A stretch of DNA of 64,000 nucleotides from Bog-159 sp049516155. Its GTDB lineage: Bacteria; Acidobacteriota; Terriglobia; Bryobacterales; Bryobacteraceae. The notes below the pieces were generated by a model. It was not told the origin of the DNA and ran no database searches. It saw only the letters and a list, made by a program, of their open reading frames with translations. The DNA is taken from assembly GCA_049516155.1 (NCBI GenBank), contig JBEKTJ010000040.1:27346-91345 (forward strand), read 5' to 3'. Below, piece after piece: positions 45,491 to 53,549 of this stretch. Position numbers and translations under genes: made by a program. Numbering within the stretch: the first letter of the stretch is position 1; the number at the start of each line of letters is the position of its first letter.

Positions 45491-45799
45491 CTACAGATTC
45501 ACGCCGAACGCCAGCAGACGGCCATCGCAATCCTTCACCACGAACTCGCGCGAGCGCCATGGCATGTTGGCAACTCCCCGAGTGAATTCTACGCCTTGGG
45601 CTGCGTACTCGGCATAAAGTGCGTCGGCATCTTCGATGAACAGGTACGCGTCGAGCAGTTCGTCCCGGTATTTGTTCGGATTGGCTGTGGGCGGCTCGGC
45701 GCAGCGGAAGTGAATCGCATGCTGGTCGCGTGCCACGATTGCATAGACCGGCTGGAGGGTAAGTTTCAAGCCTCGTCGCATTCTGTCCGGGTAGTGCAC
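45491..45799 (-). pseudogene. 5'-truncated VOC (glyoxalase-like) gene
   Basis: The readable frame contains only the second half of a VOC fold: VYAIVARDQHAIHFRCAE, then YLFIEDADALYAEYAAQGVEF and SREFVVKDCDGRLLAFGVNL. The first beta-alpha-beta module is missing, and the sequence upstream shows no matching piece in any frame. The downstream half resembles the complete VOC gene 33 bases upstream, so this may be a partial duplicate or a decayed neighbour. Confidence 0.6.
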
Positions 45800-45831
45800 C
45801 CTAACAGACTTTTGCGCGACGTGTGGTTCCC

Positions 45832-46212
45832 TTATATGTCGCCCCGGAAATCATAGAAGACACGAATGAGGTTGCCATCAAGATCGGCAGCCATAAACTC
45901 GCGCAACTTCCACGGTTTGTCCTCGGGCTCGGAAACGATCTTCGCTTGCGCGGCACTCCATTGTGAGAAGAGTTCGTCTACCTCAGCCTTGCTGTCGAGA
46001 TTGAGCCAGAATATGATTGGGCCTGTGTTCCCATAAGACTCTCGGAAGGAGCGGTTGGTGATAAACAGTCTGCACTTCCCCCTTGAGATGCCTGCAATGC
46101 CGCCTTGGTCGTCTCCCCAATCGAAGGTGAAGCCCAGCGTTTCGACATAGTAGGCTGCGGCTTTGTCCACGTTGGCTGCGGGGATTTCCGGAACAGGGGC
46201 GGGGAACGCCAT
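45832..46212 (-). CDS. VOC-family (glyoxalase/bleomycin-resistance-like) protein
   Basis: A 126-residue complete VOC protein: PVPEIPAANVDKAAAYYVE with TLGFTFDWGDDQGG, then the second module with IIFWLNLDSKAEVDELFSQW and KPWKLREFMAADLDGNLIRVF ending in FRGDI. The paired beta-alpha-beta units and a metal-ligand-like Glu in the last motif are typical. The substrate cannot be inferred. An N-terminally truncated relative lies directly downstream. Confidence 0.82.
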   Translation of the reverse strand: MAFPAPVPEIPAANVDKAAAYYVETLGFTFDWGDDQGGIAGISRGKCRLFITNRSFRESYGNTGPIIFWLNLDSKAEVDELFSQWSAAQAKIVSEPEDKPWKLREFMAADLDGNLIRVFYDFRGDI

Positions 46213-46424
46213 GCGTTGTTTAGTTCATCGTAGCACGAGCAAGCGGCTTTGGATTCCCGTTGAAGGCTCGTCTTTCCGCGTCCTTACGCCCGAGGGATCG
46301 ACGTGATACGGGTAATTGAAGGGACGCTGACGCGGACGGATTCCGCGTGAGATAATCCATAGTAGTCTGCCGCTGGTGCATCGCGGATCAGTAATGCAGC
46401 AGCGCCGGAAGATTCGAATCCGTG

Positions 46425-46823
46425 ATGGTCAAGACCGGCTTCAAGTCCGTGGACGAGTACATTGCCGCCCAACCCGCGCCTGTGCAGGGCATCCTCGGGC
46501 GTGTGCGTAGCGCCATCCGTAAGGCCGTACCGGGAGCTCAGGAAGTCATCTCGTATGAGATGCCCACTTACACGCTGTATGGCGGCCGCTTGCTTTATTT
46601 TGCCGTATGGAAGCGGCACTACTCGATCTACGCCGCCACAGAGCAAGTGATGGCGGCATTCCAAAGCGAACTGGCATCGTACGAGGTCGACAAGGGCACC
46701 ATCCGCTTTCCGCTGTCGGAACCAGTGCCGGTGAAGTTGATTGGGCGCATCGCGAAATTCCGCGCGAAGGAAGCCGCCGCGCGAGAGAAGGCGAAAGCGG
46801 GGCACGCCAATCCGCACCATTAA
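46425..46823 (+). CDS. DUF1801 (YdhG-like) protein
   Basis: About 132 residues from MVKTGFKSVDEYIAAQPAP; a GTG one codon upstream also works. It carries VDEYIAAQPAPVQGILGRVR, AIRKAVPGAQEVISYEMPTY, GGRLLYFAVWKRHYSIYAA and YEVDKGTIRFPL, all characteristic of the DUF1801 family. The function of the family is not established. It is a single gene 51 bases before priA. Confidence 0.85.
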   Translation: MVKTGFKSVDEYIAAQPAPVQGILGRVRSAIRKAVPGAQEVISYEMPTYTLYGGRLLYFAVWKRHYSIYAATEQVMAAFQSELASYEVDKGTIRFPLSEPVPVKLIGRIAKFRAKEAAAREKAKAGHANPHH

Positions 46824-46874
46824 GGGCCCTGAAGATCCAGCACGCCCGGAACCCACCACCCGCTATCCTGGAAT

Positions 46875-49313
46875 TTGCCCGACGGTTATTATCTCTACTG
46901 TGACGTCAGCCTGCCGGTCCCGCTTGACCAGCCATTCACCTATGCGCTGCCGGAGACGCTCCGCCACCGCGTGAAGCCGGGGTGCCGCGTCCTGGTCCCG
47001 TTCGGCAGCCGCCGCCTGACGGGCGTGGCGCTGCGATGCCACGACGATCCGCCCGACGTGCCCACGCGCGATGCCATGCGCCTGATCGATGCAGACCCGG
47101 TACTGGATGCCGAGTTGCTCGCCCTGGGCAAGTGGATCTCGGGCTACTACTGCGCGCCGCTTGGCGAGGTGCTGCGCGGCATGCTGCCGCTGGCATCCGA
47201 TATCCGCCGCGGCAAAGTCTATTCGCTTACGGACGCCGGCCGCGACGCCGCCCGCCAGCTTCTTTTCGATTCGTCGCCCGAAGACCCCGTCGTGCAGATC
47301 CTGCGCATGCTCGACCGGCGTTCGCTCTCCGCCTCCTACATCGAGCGTAAACTGCCCCTGGCGGCGAACGCCTTGCGCGCGCTGGAGCGCAAGCGCTTCG
47401 TGATGGTGGAGCAGGTCCAGACCGAACGCGATCCGCTCCGCGCGGCCTCCGAGCACCTGCGCGTCGAGGCATCCGTGCAGCCAGCCGGCGCCGCGCCCGC
47501 CGCCAAACTTGCCAAGCCCGAACGCGAATTGCTGGCCTTTCTGGCACTGCATCCCGGCTCGCACAATTTGAAGGATCTGGAATCCATGGTGCGCGATGCC
47601 AGCCCCGCGGCCCGTGCGTTAGCCCGCAAGAAGCTCGTCATGCTGCGCACCGAGCCTGTCCCGCTCAACGCCGCCGGACCCGTCCGCGGACCGCATACGC
47701 TGAACCCTCCCCAGGCCGCCGCCTTCGACCAGATCGGCGAGGCCATTGAAGCGCACGAGTTCCGCACCTTCCTGCTGCACGGCGTCACCGGCTCCGGCAA
47801 GACCGAGGTCTACCTGAACGCCATCGACGCGGCGCTGGCCTGCGGACGCAGCGCGCTGCTGCTGGTTCCGGAAATCGCCTTGACCCCCGCCGTCGCCGGC
47901 CAGTTTTTCAGCCGCTTTGGCGATCGCGTCGCCATCCTGCACAGCGCCTTCAGCGATTCCGAGCGCTCCGACCAGTGGCGCCGCATCCGCTCCGGCGCCG
48001 CTGCCGTGGTGGTGGGGACCCGCTCCGGGGTCTTCGCGCCCATGCTGAATCTTGGCCTGATCGTGGTGGATGAGGAGCACGACCAGAGCTATAAGCAGGA
48101 AGAAACGCCGCGCTACAACGGCCGCGACGTGGCCATCGTGCGCGCCCAAGCCGCCCGTGCGTGCGTGGTTCTGGGATCCGCCACACCGAGCCTGGAAAGC
48201 CGCTATAACGCGGAGCGCGGCAAATACACCCTGCTCGAACTGCCCACCCGCGTCGCCAGGCGGCCCATGCCGCAGGTGGAAATTATCGACATGCGCACCG
48301 AATTCCTGGAGACGCGCAAGCAGGCGACTTTCTCGCGCCGCCTGCTGGAAGCCGTGGCGCACCGCATCGATAACGGCGAGCAGACCATCATCCTGCTGAA
48401 CCGTCGCGGCTTTTCCAGTTTCGTCGCCTGCCGCTCGTGCGGCGAGCGCGTGCAATGCATGAACTGCTCGGTCACGCTCACCTTCCACCGCCGCGACCGC
48501 CGCCTGCTGTGCCACTACTGCAACTATGCGGAGCGCGTGCCCTCGCACTGCCCCAAGTGCCAGAGCGAGCATATTTACTTTATCGGCGTCGGATCGGAGA
48601 AGGTCGAGGAAGAACTGCACCACGAGTTTCCCAAAGCTCGGATCGCGCGCCTGGATCGCGACACGGCCAGCGCCAAGCGCCAGTATGAAGCCATCCTGCA
48701 AGGCTTCCGCGAAGCGTCGTACGACATTCTGGTGGGCACCCAGATGATCGCCAAGGGCCACGATATTCCCAACGTCACGCTGGTCGGCGTCGTCTCCGCC
48801 GACGTAGGCCTCGGGCTACCCGACTTCCGCGCCGCGGAGCGTACCTTTCAACTGCTGACGCAAGTCGCCGGACGCGCCGGTCGCGGCAACCTGCCCGGCA
48901 TCGTGCTGATACAGACCATTAATCCGGATCATTATGCGATTCGCATGGCTGCCGCGCAGGATTACCAGACTTTCTATGAGAAAGAATTACAGTTCCGCCG
49001 CATGATGCACTACCCGCCGTTTAGCGCCATGGCTAATATCCTGGTGCGCAGCGAACAGCAGGAGCAAGCCCTGCGGCTGAGCACGGAACTGAGCCATTTC
49101 CTGACGCCGGCGCCGGAGAAGATCAAGATTCTGGGGCCTGCGGAAGCGCCGGTGCCGCGCCTGAAGAACGAATACCGGTATCAGTTTCTGATCAAGGCCG
49201 CCAGCCGCACGGCGCTCAATGAGATGTTGCGCCGCGCGCAGGCGTTTGCGCGGGAGCGGAAATGGGGCGCCACCGCGCTGGTGATCGATGTGGATCCTCT
49301 GACGCTGTTATAA
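46875..49313 (+). CDS. priA: Primosomal protein N' (PriA) helicase
   Basis: An 812-residue protein of full family length from a TTG start. The N-terminal DNA-binding region (CDVSLPVPLDQPFTYALPE) is followed by Walker A GVTGSGKTEVYLNA, the DEEH box (LIVVDEEHDQSYKQEE), GSATPSLESRYN and the C-terminal helicase motifs. Zinc-binding CxxC pairs lie in CRSCGERVQCMNCS and CHYCNYAE, with HCPKC after them. It restarts replication at stalled forks. It is convergent with the TIR gene (24 bases). Confidence 0.95.
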   Translation: MPDGYYLYCDVSLPVPLDQPFTYALPETLRHRVKPGCRVLVPFGSRRLTGVALRCHDDPPDVPTRDAMRLIDADPVLDAELLALGKWISGYYCAPLGEVLRGMLPLASDIRRGKVYSLTDAGRDAARQLLFDSSPEDPVVQILRMLDRRSLSASYIERKLPLAANALRALERKRFVMVEQVQTERDPLRAASEHLRVEASVQPAGAAPAAKLAKPERELLAFLALHPGSHNLKDLESMVRDASPAARALARKKLVMLRTEPVPLNAAGPVRGPHTLNPPQAAAFDQIGEAIEAHEFRTFLLHGVTGSGKTEVYLNAIDAALACGRSALLLVPEIALTPAVAGQFFSRFGDRVAILHSAFSDSERSDQWRRIRSGAAAVVVGTRSGVFAPMLNLGLIVVDEEHDQSYKQEETPRYNGRDVAIVRAQAARACVVLGSATPSLESRYNAERGKYTLLELPTRVARRPMPQVEIIDMRTEFLETRKQATFSRRLLEAVAHRIDNGEQTIILLNRRGFSSFVACRSCGERVQCMNCSVTLTFHRRDRRLLCHYCNYAERVPSHCPKCQSEHIYFIGVGSEKVEEELHHEFPKARIARLDRDTASAKRQYEAILQGFREASYDILVGTQMIAKGHDIPNVTLVGVVSADVGLGLPDFRAAERTFQLLTQVAGRAGRGNLPGIVLIQTINPDHYAIRMAAAQDYQTFYEKELQFRRMMHYPPFSAMANILVRSEQQEQALRLSTELSHFLTPAPEKIKILGPAEAPVPRLKNEYRYQFLIKAASRTALNEMLRRAQAFARERKWGATALVIDVDPLTLL

Positions 49314-49337
49314 GTGGGTCGACGGCGGTCCGAAGCC

Positions 49338-50603
49338 TCACTTATATACCAACCGCGCGGCGATGTAGTCGAAGATCTTCTCCGGCATCTTTATTTGTTC
49401 CCAGGCGCCAAAGCCGGCCGTCAAGGCTAGCGGCCACAAAATAAACATACTGACGGTGCCTACGGCGGCTTTGTCGATCCATTTTCCAGCGCCGATCTCA
49501 ACAGTCAGAGTGTCATCCAGTTGGTGAAACACAATATTGAGAGAAGTCGACATTCCTACAAAGTCCCGCCACTTGCCGCGTTTCTTAATCTGGAGCAGGA
49601 CGCTCTTGTTCTCCGTCGACATCTGCTGGGAATCAAACCCCTGCGCATCAAGCCAACTTTTGACTTCACCAATTAAGCGCGCACTATCGCTTGAGGGGCA
49701 CGCGTAGCGGCGACTCTTAGATCGCGAAGCCTTCGGGCCCGGTGGTTCCGGAACGGAAGTTGGGCCACTAAGGCCGGTAAGCGATGCGCCGCAGGCTGTA
49801 CAGTACCTGGATTCCCGGTCAACCCGCATACCGCACTGAGGGCAAAGTTTCGGCCCGTCGAATCGACGATGATCGGATCCCAGGTCCCCGTGTGAATGCA
49901 CAGAGGTGGTTGGGCCGTGTCCGGCGTCTTCGCGAGGCTGAGCCGCCACACCCTCTTCGAGGCTTCTCAGCGCCGCCTCGATCTTAACGGCGACCTTGGC
50001 CAGCAAGTCGGGACGCCGGCCTAACCTCAACAGCAGCTCGCGGATTTCGGTTGGAGAGCGGCCCTCCCGAAGCCCACCCTCAAGTTCGAAGAGAAGAGTC
50101 ACTTGATCTTGGGAACTCAATGTATCGCTGGAATCGATCCGTTCCTTGAGATTACTGAGATAAGAGACAGGAACGCGAGGAGGCGCCGGCAGCGGGTCGG
50201 GCAAGGGCGGGGTCGGAAGCGCCGTATTGATGGACCGGATCAGAGCAAAGGACGCTTCTTTGTCTCGCCGCCTATAGTCCGTGATCTGTATTTCGTTGAG
50301 CGGGGAAGGCAGCAGGTTGAGGTTGATGCCGTCGGCGACCAACACCGGAAGGACTGTCTTTCCCAGTGGAATGACGTAGCCCAGTTCGCTTTTGCACGCC
50401 TCCGACTCCCAGGAGTCCGGCGAAAGGGCAAGTACAAAAATGTCGCACTCACGGATGTTCGCGAGGATGTTGTCCCACCATCGTTGTCCACCCGTGAGGG
50501 TCTGGTCGTGCCACACCTCAACTCCGACAGCCTGCAAGTCCTGGACCAGTTGAGCGACTATATCGAGGTTCTTCCGGCTGTAGCTGACAAACACTCGCTT
50601 CAT
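49338..50603 (-). CDS. TIR-domain protein with zinc ribbon and C-terminal membrane-associated domain
   Basis: A 421-residue protein starting MKRVFVSYSRKNLDIVAQL. Residues 1-125 form a TIR fold with FVSYSRKN, IFVLALSPDSWESEACKSE and the putative NADase glutamate near E73. A proline-rich linker (130-145) and helical part follow. A zinc ribbon has Cys 254, 257, 268 and 271 (CPQC and CTAC). The last 120 residues contain GKWRDFVGMSTSLNIVFHQL and one hydrophobic segment (VSMFILWPLALTAGFGAW). The domain order TIR-linker-ribbon-C-terminal suggests a sensor/effector of an anti-phage or cell-signalling type, but no partner gene is visible. NADase activity is inferred from the fold only. Confidence 0.82.
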   Translation of the reverse strand: MKRVFVSYSRKNLDIVAQLVQDLQAVGVEVWHDQTLTGGQRWWDNILANIRECDIFVLALSPDSWESEACKSELGYVIPLGKTVLPVLVADGINLNLLPSPLNEIQITDYRRRDKEASFALIRSINTALPTPPLPDPLPAPPRVPVSYLSNLKERIDSSDTLSSQDQVTLLFELEGGLREGRSPTEIRELLLRLGRRPDLLAKVAVKIEAALRSLEEGVAAQPREDAGHGPTTSVHSHGDLGSDHRRFDGPKLCPQCGMRVDRESRYCTACGASLTGLSGPTSVPEPPGPKASRSKSRRYACPSSDSARLIGEVKSWLDAQGFDSQQMSTENKSVLLQIKKRGKWRDFVGMSTSLNIVFHQLDDTLTVEIGAGKWIDKAAVGTVSMFILWPLALTAGFGAWEQIKMPEKIFDYIAARLVYK

Positions 50604-50909
50604 TGATATCCTCTTCTTCCATCGAACGACTCGATCCCTCGAAAGGAGTATACATCAAATAGGATCAGACCAGGAATGTTTGAGGCCGGCAAATTTAACC
50701 GCTATGGCGAGCGCGGGCGTTTGCGCCGGAGGGGAAGTGGAGCGCCGATGTAGGACAGGCCTCCCGGCCTGTCGTCAGCCACGGTCTTCCAGCGGGCTAG
50801 ATGAAGAGATCGGCAGTGACTTTGAACAGCGACGCGCGCCGTTTTGCAAGGCGATTCCAAGGTCCGCCGCCATTGACTCAGTACGCCGCACGTAGTATCT
50901 TAAACGTGT
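50604..50909. other. Gene-free interval between TIR and HigB
   Basis: About 300 bases with no coding signal I can support. It contains a perfect 8-base inverted repeat at 50754-50773, annotated separately. The TIR gene promoter should lie in its left part and the HigBA promoter in its right part, but I see no convincing boxes. Confidence 0.4.
50754..50773. repeat. REP-like inverted repeat
   Basis: GACAGGCC, four-base centre TCCC, then GGCCTGTC: perfect 8-base arms. Similar CTGTC/GACAG-rich hairpins often occur between genes in Solibacter-like genomes. A related GGCCTGT string follows the DUF4340 gene near 37728. Confidence 0.5.
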
Positions 50910-51162
50910 ATGATTCGCTCGTTTCGGTGCCAGGAAACCAGCGCGATTCGCAGCGGCTATAGCAGCCGCGCGGAAGCGGCTTCGCTGGCTGGGCGCAGCC
51001 ACGAGCCTTACTGATTTGGCGGCCATACGGGGGAACCGGTTGGAAGCATTGAAGGGAGACCGGGACGGGCAGCATAGTATCCGGATCAACGACCGCTGGC
51101 GCATCTGCTTTTCCTGGCACGAAGGGAGCGCGCACGATGTCGAGATTGTGGACGATCACTGA
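50910..51162 (+). pseudogene. HigB-like toxin, frameshifted
   Basis: The start reads MIRSFRCQET, then another frame continues ARFAAAIAAARKRLRWLGAAT and the conserved HigB/RelE end: NRLEALKGDRDGQHSIRIN followed by DRWRICFSW and DVEIVDDH. The frames differ by one base plus a likely loss of roughly seven codons (relatives have a longer loop after the RET motif). The last part, with RNA-cleaving residues, is intact, but the protein as written would stop early. The complete antitoxin HigA follows 15 bases on. Confidence 0.68.
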
Positions 51163-51177
51163 GGAAGGGGAAGAATT

Positions 51178-51480
51178 ATGGCTCAGAGAAGGAAATTGCC
51201 GCCCATCCACCCGGGCGAGTTGCTCCGCGACGAGCTCAACGAGATTGGGGTCAGCCTGAATGAATTGGGGCGCGCGCTCCGGGTTCCAATGAACCGGATC
51301 AGCGCCATTGTCAACGGAAAGAGAGCGATCACGGTGGACACCGCGATGCGTCTGGCCCGGTACTTCGGCACATCGCCGCTGTATTGGTTAAATCTCCAGA
51401 ACGCATACGATTTGGAAGTCGCAGCGCAAGATCTCGAAGGACTTATTGAACGGGAGGTCTTGCCGCGGACCGCCGCGTGA
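51178..51480 (+). CDS. HigA-family XRE antitoxin
   Basis: 100 residues: PPIHPGELLRDELNEIGVSL is the standard HigA N-terminus, then the XRE helix-turn-helix (SLNELGRALRVPMNRISAIV, NGKRAITVDTAMRLARYFGT), SPLYWLNLQNAYDLEVA and a short tail. The ribosome site (GGAAGGGGAAG) precedes the ATG by a few bases. It binds its own promoter and neutralises HigB; here its toxin partner is frameshifted. Confidence 0.87.
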   Translation: MAQRRKLPPIHPGELLRDELNEIGVSLNELGRALRVPMNRISAIVNGKRAITVDTAMRLARYFGTSPLYWLNLQNAYDLEVAAQDLEGLIEREVLPRTAA

Positions 51481-51516
51481 ACTTAGGCCTTGGCTTTGAT
51501 GGGACGGACCCGCATT

Positions 51517-52458
51517 CTACTTGCCGCCCAATATCTCGCCGTGCGGCTTGCCTTGCGTGATCTCCTCGTAAGCGTCCCTGACCTGCGCCGCCAAACCGTC
51601 GCCGACCCAGTTCTTCACGTTATCGGGCAGTTGGAGCTTGGCTGGGTCGGCGGGTTTCTTGCCCTGGTCCACGGCGGACTTCACCGCCTCTCGCAGATCC
51701 ACCATGAAGAGCGCCTGTCCCGCCATCACTTCGGGACCGCCCGGCACGCCGTGGCCCGGCAGCACGGTCTTCACTTTCAGCTTTTGCGCCGCGCGCACCA
51801 CTTCCGGCCAGTTGCCGATATTGCCGTCGCCAGTGTAATTGTACGGGCCGTTGACAACGGCGTCGCCGGTACATAGGATCTGCTCCTTGGGCAGGTAGAC
51901 GAAGCCGTCGCCGCGGGTGTGCGCCCAGCCGAAGAAATGGAACTCCACCTTGCGCGCGCCATCGTCCAGCACGAACAGGTTGTCGTCGAATGTCTGCTTG
52001 GGCGGCTCGACGCTGGGGCGATGCATGTCGGCTACGTCCTTGCGCTGTTTGGCGGTCTGCTGCCAGCGGGCCGGCTCGTAGCGGCGCATCTCTTCGGCGA
52101 CGCCGCGATAGGCCAGCGTAGTGGCGCCCGCGTCCGTCCAGACGGCGTTGCCGTAGGAATGGTCGCCGTGATGGTGAGTGTCGAAGACGTACTTCACCGG
52201 CTTGGACGAGACGCGCTTGACATCCGCCATGGTGGCGCGCGCGCCGCTGGGGAAGTTGGCGTCCACCACGATCAGATAGTCCTTCATCTCTATGACGATG
52301 TTGTTGCAGTGACCCAGGTTGTTCAAGTCGCCCTCGCGGAACCACACGCCGGGCGCGATCTGTTCGATGGTTTCGGGTTTGGCGTCCGTGCGCGAGACGA
52401 ATAGCGCCAGGGCGCCAAGAACGAGGAAGATGGGAAGGATCAGCAGGCGTTTCGACAT
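51517..52458 (-). CDS. Secreted metallo-beta-lactamase-fold hydrolase
   Basis: 313 residues from MSKRLLILPIFLVLGALALF, with GGAG ribosome site; the frame upstream is not protein-like. After the signal segment come PGVWFREGDLNN, YLIVVDANFPSG and the zinc motif THHHGDHSYGN (HxHxDH-like), ILCTGDAVVNG with its Asp and LPGHGVPGG with its His. It is a zinc-dependent periplasmic or secreted hydrolase; the substrate cannot be inferred. Confidence 0.87.
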   Translation of the reverse strand: MSKRLLILPIFLVLGALALFVSRTDAKPETIEQIAPGVWFREGDLNNLGHCNNIVIEMKDYLIVVDANFPSGARATMADVKRVSSKPVKYVFDTHHHGDHSYGNAVWTDAGATTLAYRGVAEEMRRYEPARWQQTAKQRKDVADMHRPSVEPPKQTFDDNLFVLDDGARKVEFHFFGWAHTRGDGFVYLPKEQILCTGDAVVNGPYNYTGDGNIGNWPEVVRAAQKLKVKTVLPGHGVPGGPEVMAGQALFMVDLREAVKSAVDQGKKPADPAKLQLPDNVKNWVGDGLAAQVRDAYEEITQGKPHGEILGGK

Positions 52459-52509
52459 CGTTGCTCCTGTGAGACGACCCACCAGTTTACCGCATGCGAC
52501 AATAGAGCC

Positions 52510-53013
52510 ATGGCGACGACGCTCGTATCGGTCGAGCAATATTTGCGCACGAGCTATCCCGATGGCGATTGCGAATATGTTGACGGCGAAATCGTGGAGC
52601 GAAACGTGGGAGAAATCGATCATGCCAGCCTGCAGTCGCGCGTCGTGGTTTACTTGCTCACTCATTATCCGCAGTTCTGGGCCGCCGTGGCGGTCAGGGT
52701 ACAGGTGAAATCCACGCGATTTCGGGTACCCGATGTCACGCTCGTGGCAGGCCCACGGCCGGCCGGCAAGATCATTACAGTCCCGCCGCACTTGGTCGTA
52801 GAGGTCTTATCGCCCGACGATCGGGCGGGCGCGGTGCAAGAGAAGATCGACGACTATCTGGCCTTCGGCATTCCGTACGTCTGGGTTGTGAATCCGGGTA
52901 CGGGGCGCGGCTACGTCCACACCACGGAGGCGGCCCGCGAAGCCAAGGATGGCATCCTGCGAACCGCGGATCCGGCCATTGAACTGCCGCTCTACGAACT
53001 GCTCGGCAAATGA
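52510..53013 (+). CDS. Uma2-family (DUF820) endonuclease-like protein
   Basis: A 167-residue PD-(D/E)XK-like protein: EQYLRTSYPDGDCEYVDGE, VRVQVKSTRFRVPDVTLV and PPHLVVEVLSPDDRAGAV carry the catalytic acidic and Lys-type residues. Uma2 proteins are widespread in cyanobacteria and acidobacteria and are often expanded; their role is uncertain. Its stop overlaps the start of the PAP2 gene (ATGA). Confidence 0.85.
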   Translation: MATTLVSVEQYLRTSYPDGDCEYVDGEIVERNVGEIDHASLQSRVVVYLLTHYPQFWAAVAVRVQVKSTRFRVPDVTLVAGPRPAGKIITVPPHLVVEVLSPDDRAGAVQEKIDDYLAFGIPYVWVVNPGTGRGYVHTTEAAREAKDGILRTADPAIELPLYELLGK

Positions 53014-53549
53014 CGCCGGCGTTCGACGAGCCCATCCGCGCGCTTGTACATGCGCACGCCAGCCCGGCATTAACGGTGGCGATGCGCGCTATCAGCGCGC
53101 TTGGCGAACCCGCATTTCTGATTGTTTTGGGCGTGCCGGTAGTATTTTGGTTAGTGCGGACGGGCCGGACGCGAGCCATGCTGCGCTTCGCGATCGCCAT
53201 CGTCGGCGCGGAAGTTCTCGATCAGTTGCTGAAGCTGTTATTCCACCGGGCGCGGCCAACCATATTCTTCGGACTGCCGAAGCCTATGGGCTACAGCTTC
53301 CCGAGCGGGCATGCGCTGGTATCGTTCGCGTTCTTCGGCGCGTTGGTGGTCTTTGCGTCGCCGCGGCGTTGGTGGTACTACATTGCGGCGGCGGTACCCA
53401 TCGCCGCCATCGGCTACTCGCGCATCTACCTGGGCATGCACTATCCAAGCGACGTATTGGGTGGCTGGGCCGCCGCGGCTATTTGGCTGTTTAGCGTTTC
53501 GTGGGCACGCCGGGCGACCATGCCTGCCGGCAGCCGGAAACCTTTATGA
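53010..53549 (+). CDS. PAP2-family phosphatase, membrane-bound
   Basis: 179 residues with about five membrane helices. The PAP2 phosphatase signature is present in three parts: KLLFHRARP, PSGHALVSFAF and SRIYLGMHYPSDVLGGW. It probably acts on lipid phosphates such as phosphatidate or undecaprenyl pyrophosphate. It overlaps the Uma2 gene by four bases and its 3' end overlaps the convergent gene by six bases. Confidence 0.87.
   Translation: MTPAFDEPIRALVHAHASPALTVAMRAISALGEPAFLIVLGVPVVFWLVRTGRTRAMLRFAIAIVGAEVLDQLLKLLFHRARPTIFFGLPKPMGYSFPSGHALVSFAFFGALVVFASPRRWWYYIAAAVPIAAIGYSRIYLGMHYPSDVLGGWAAAAIWLFSVSWARRATMPAGSRKPL

Noticed and set aside
47619..48761. 380-codon open frame antisense to priA
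   Set aside because: PriA is complete and conserved; the antisense frame has no domain.
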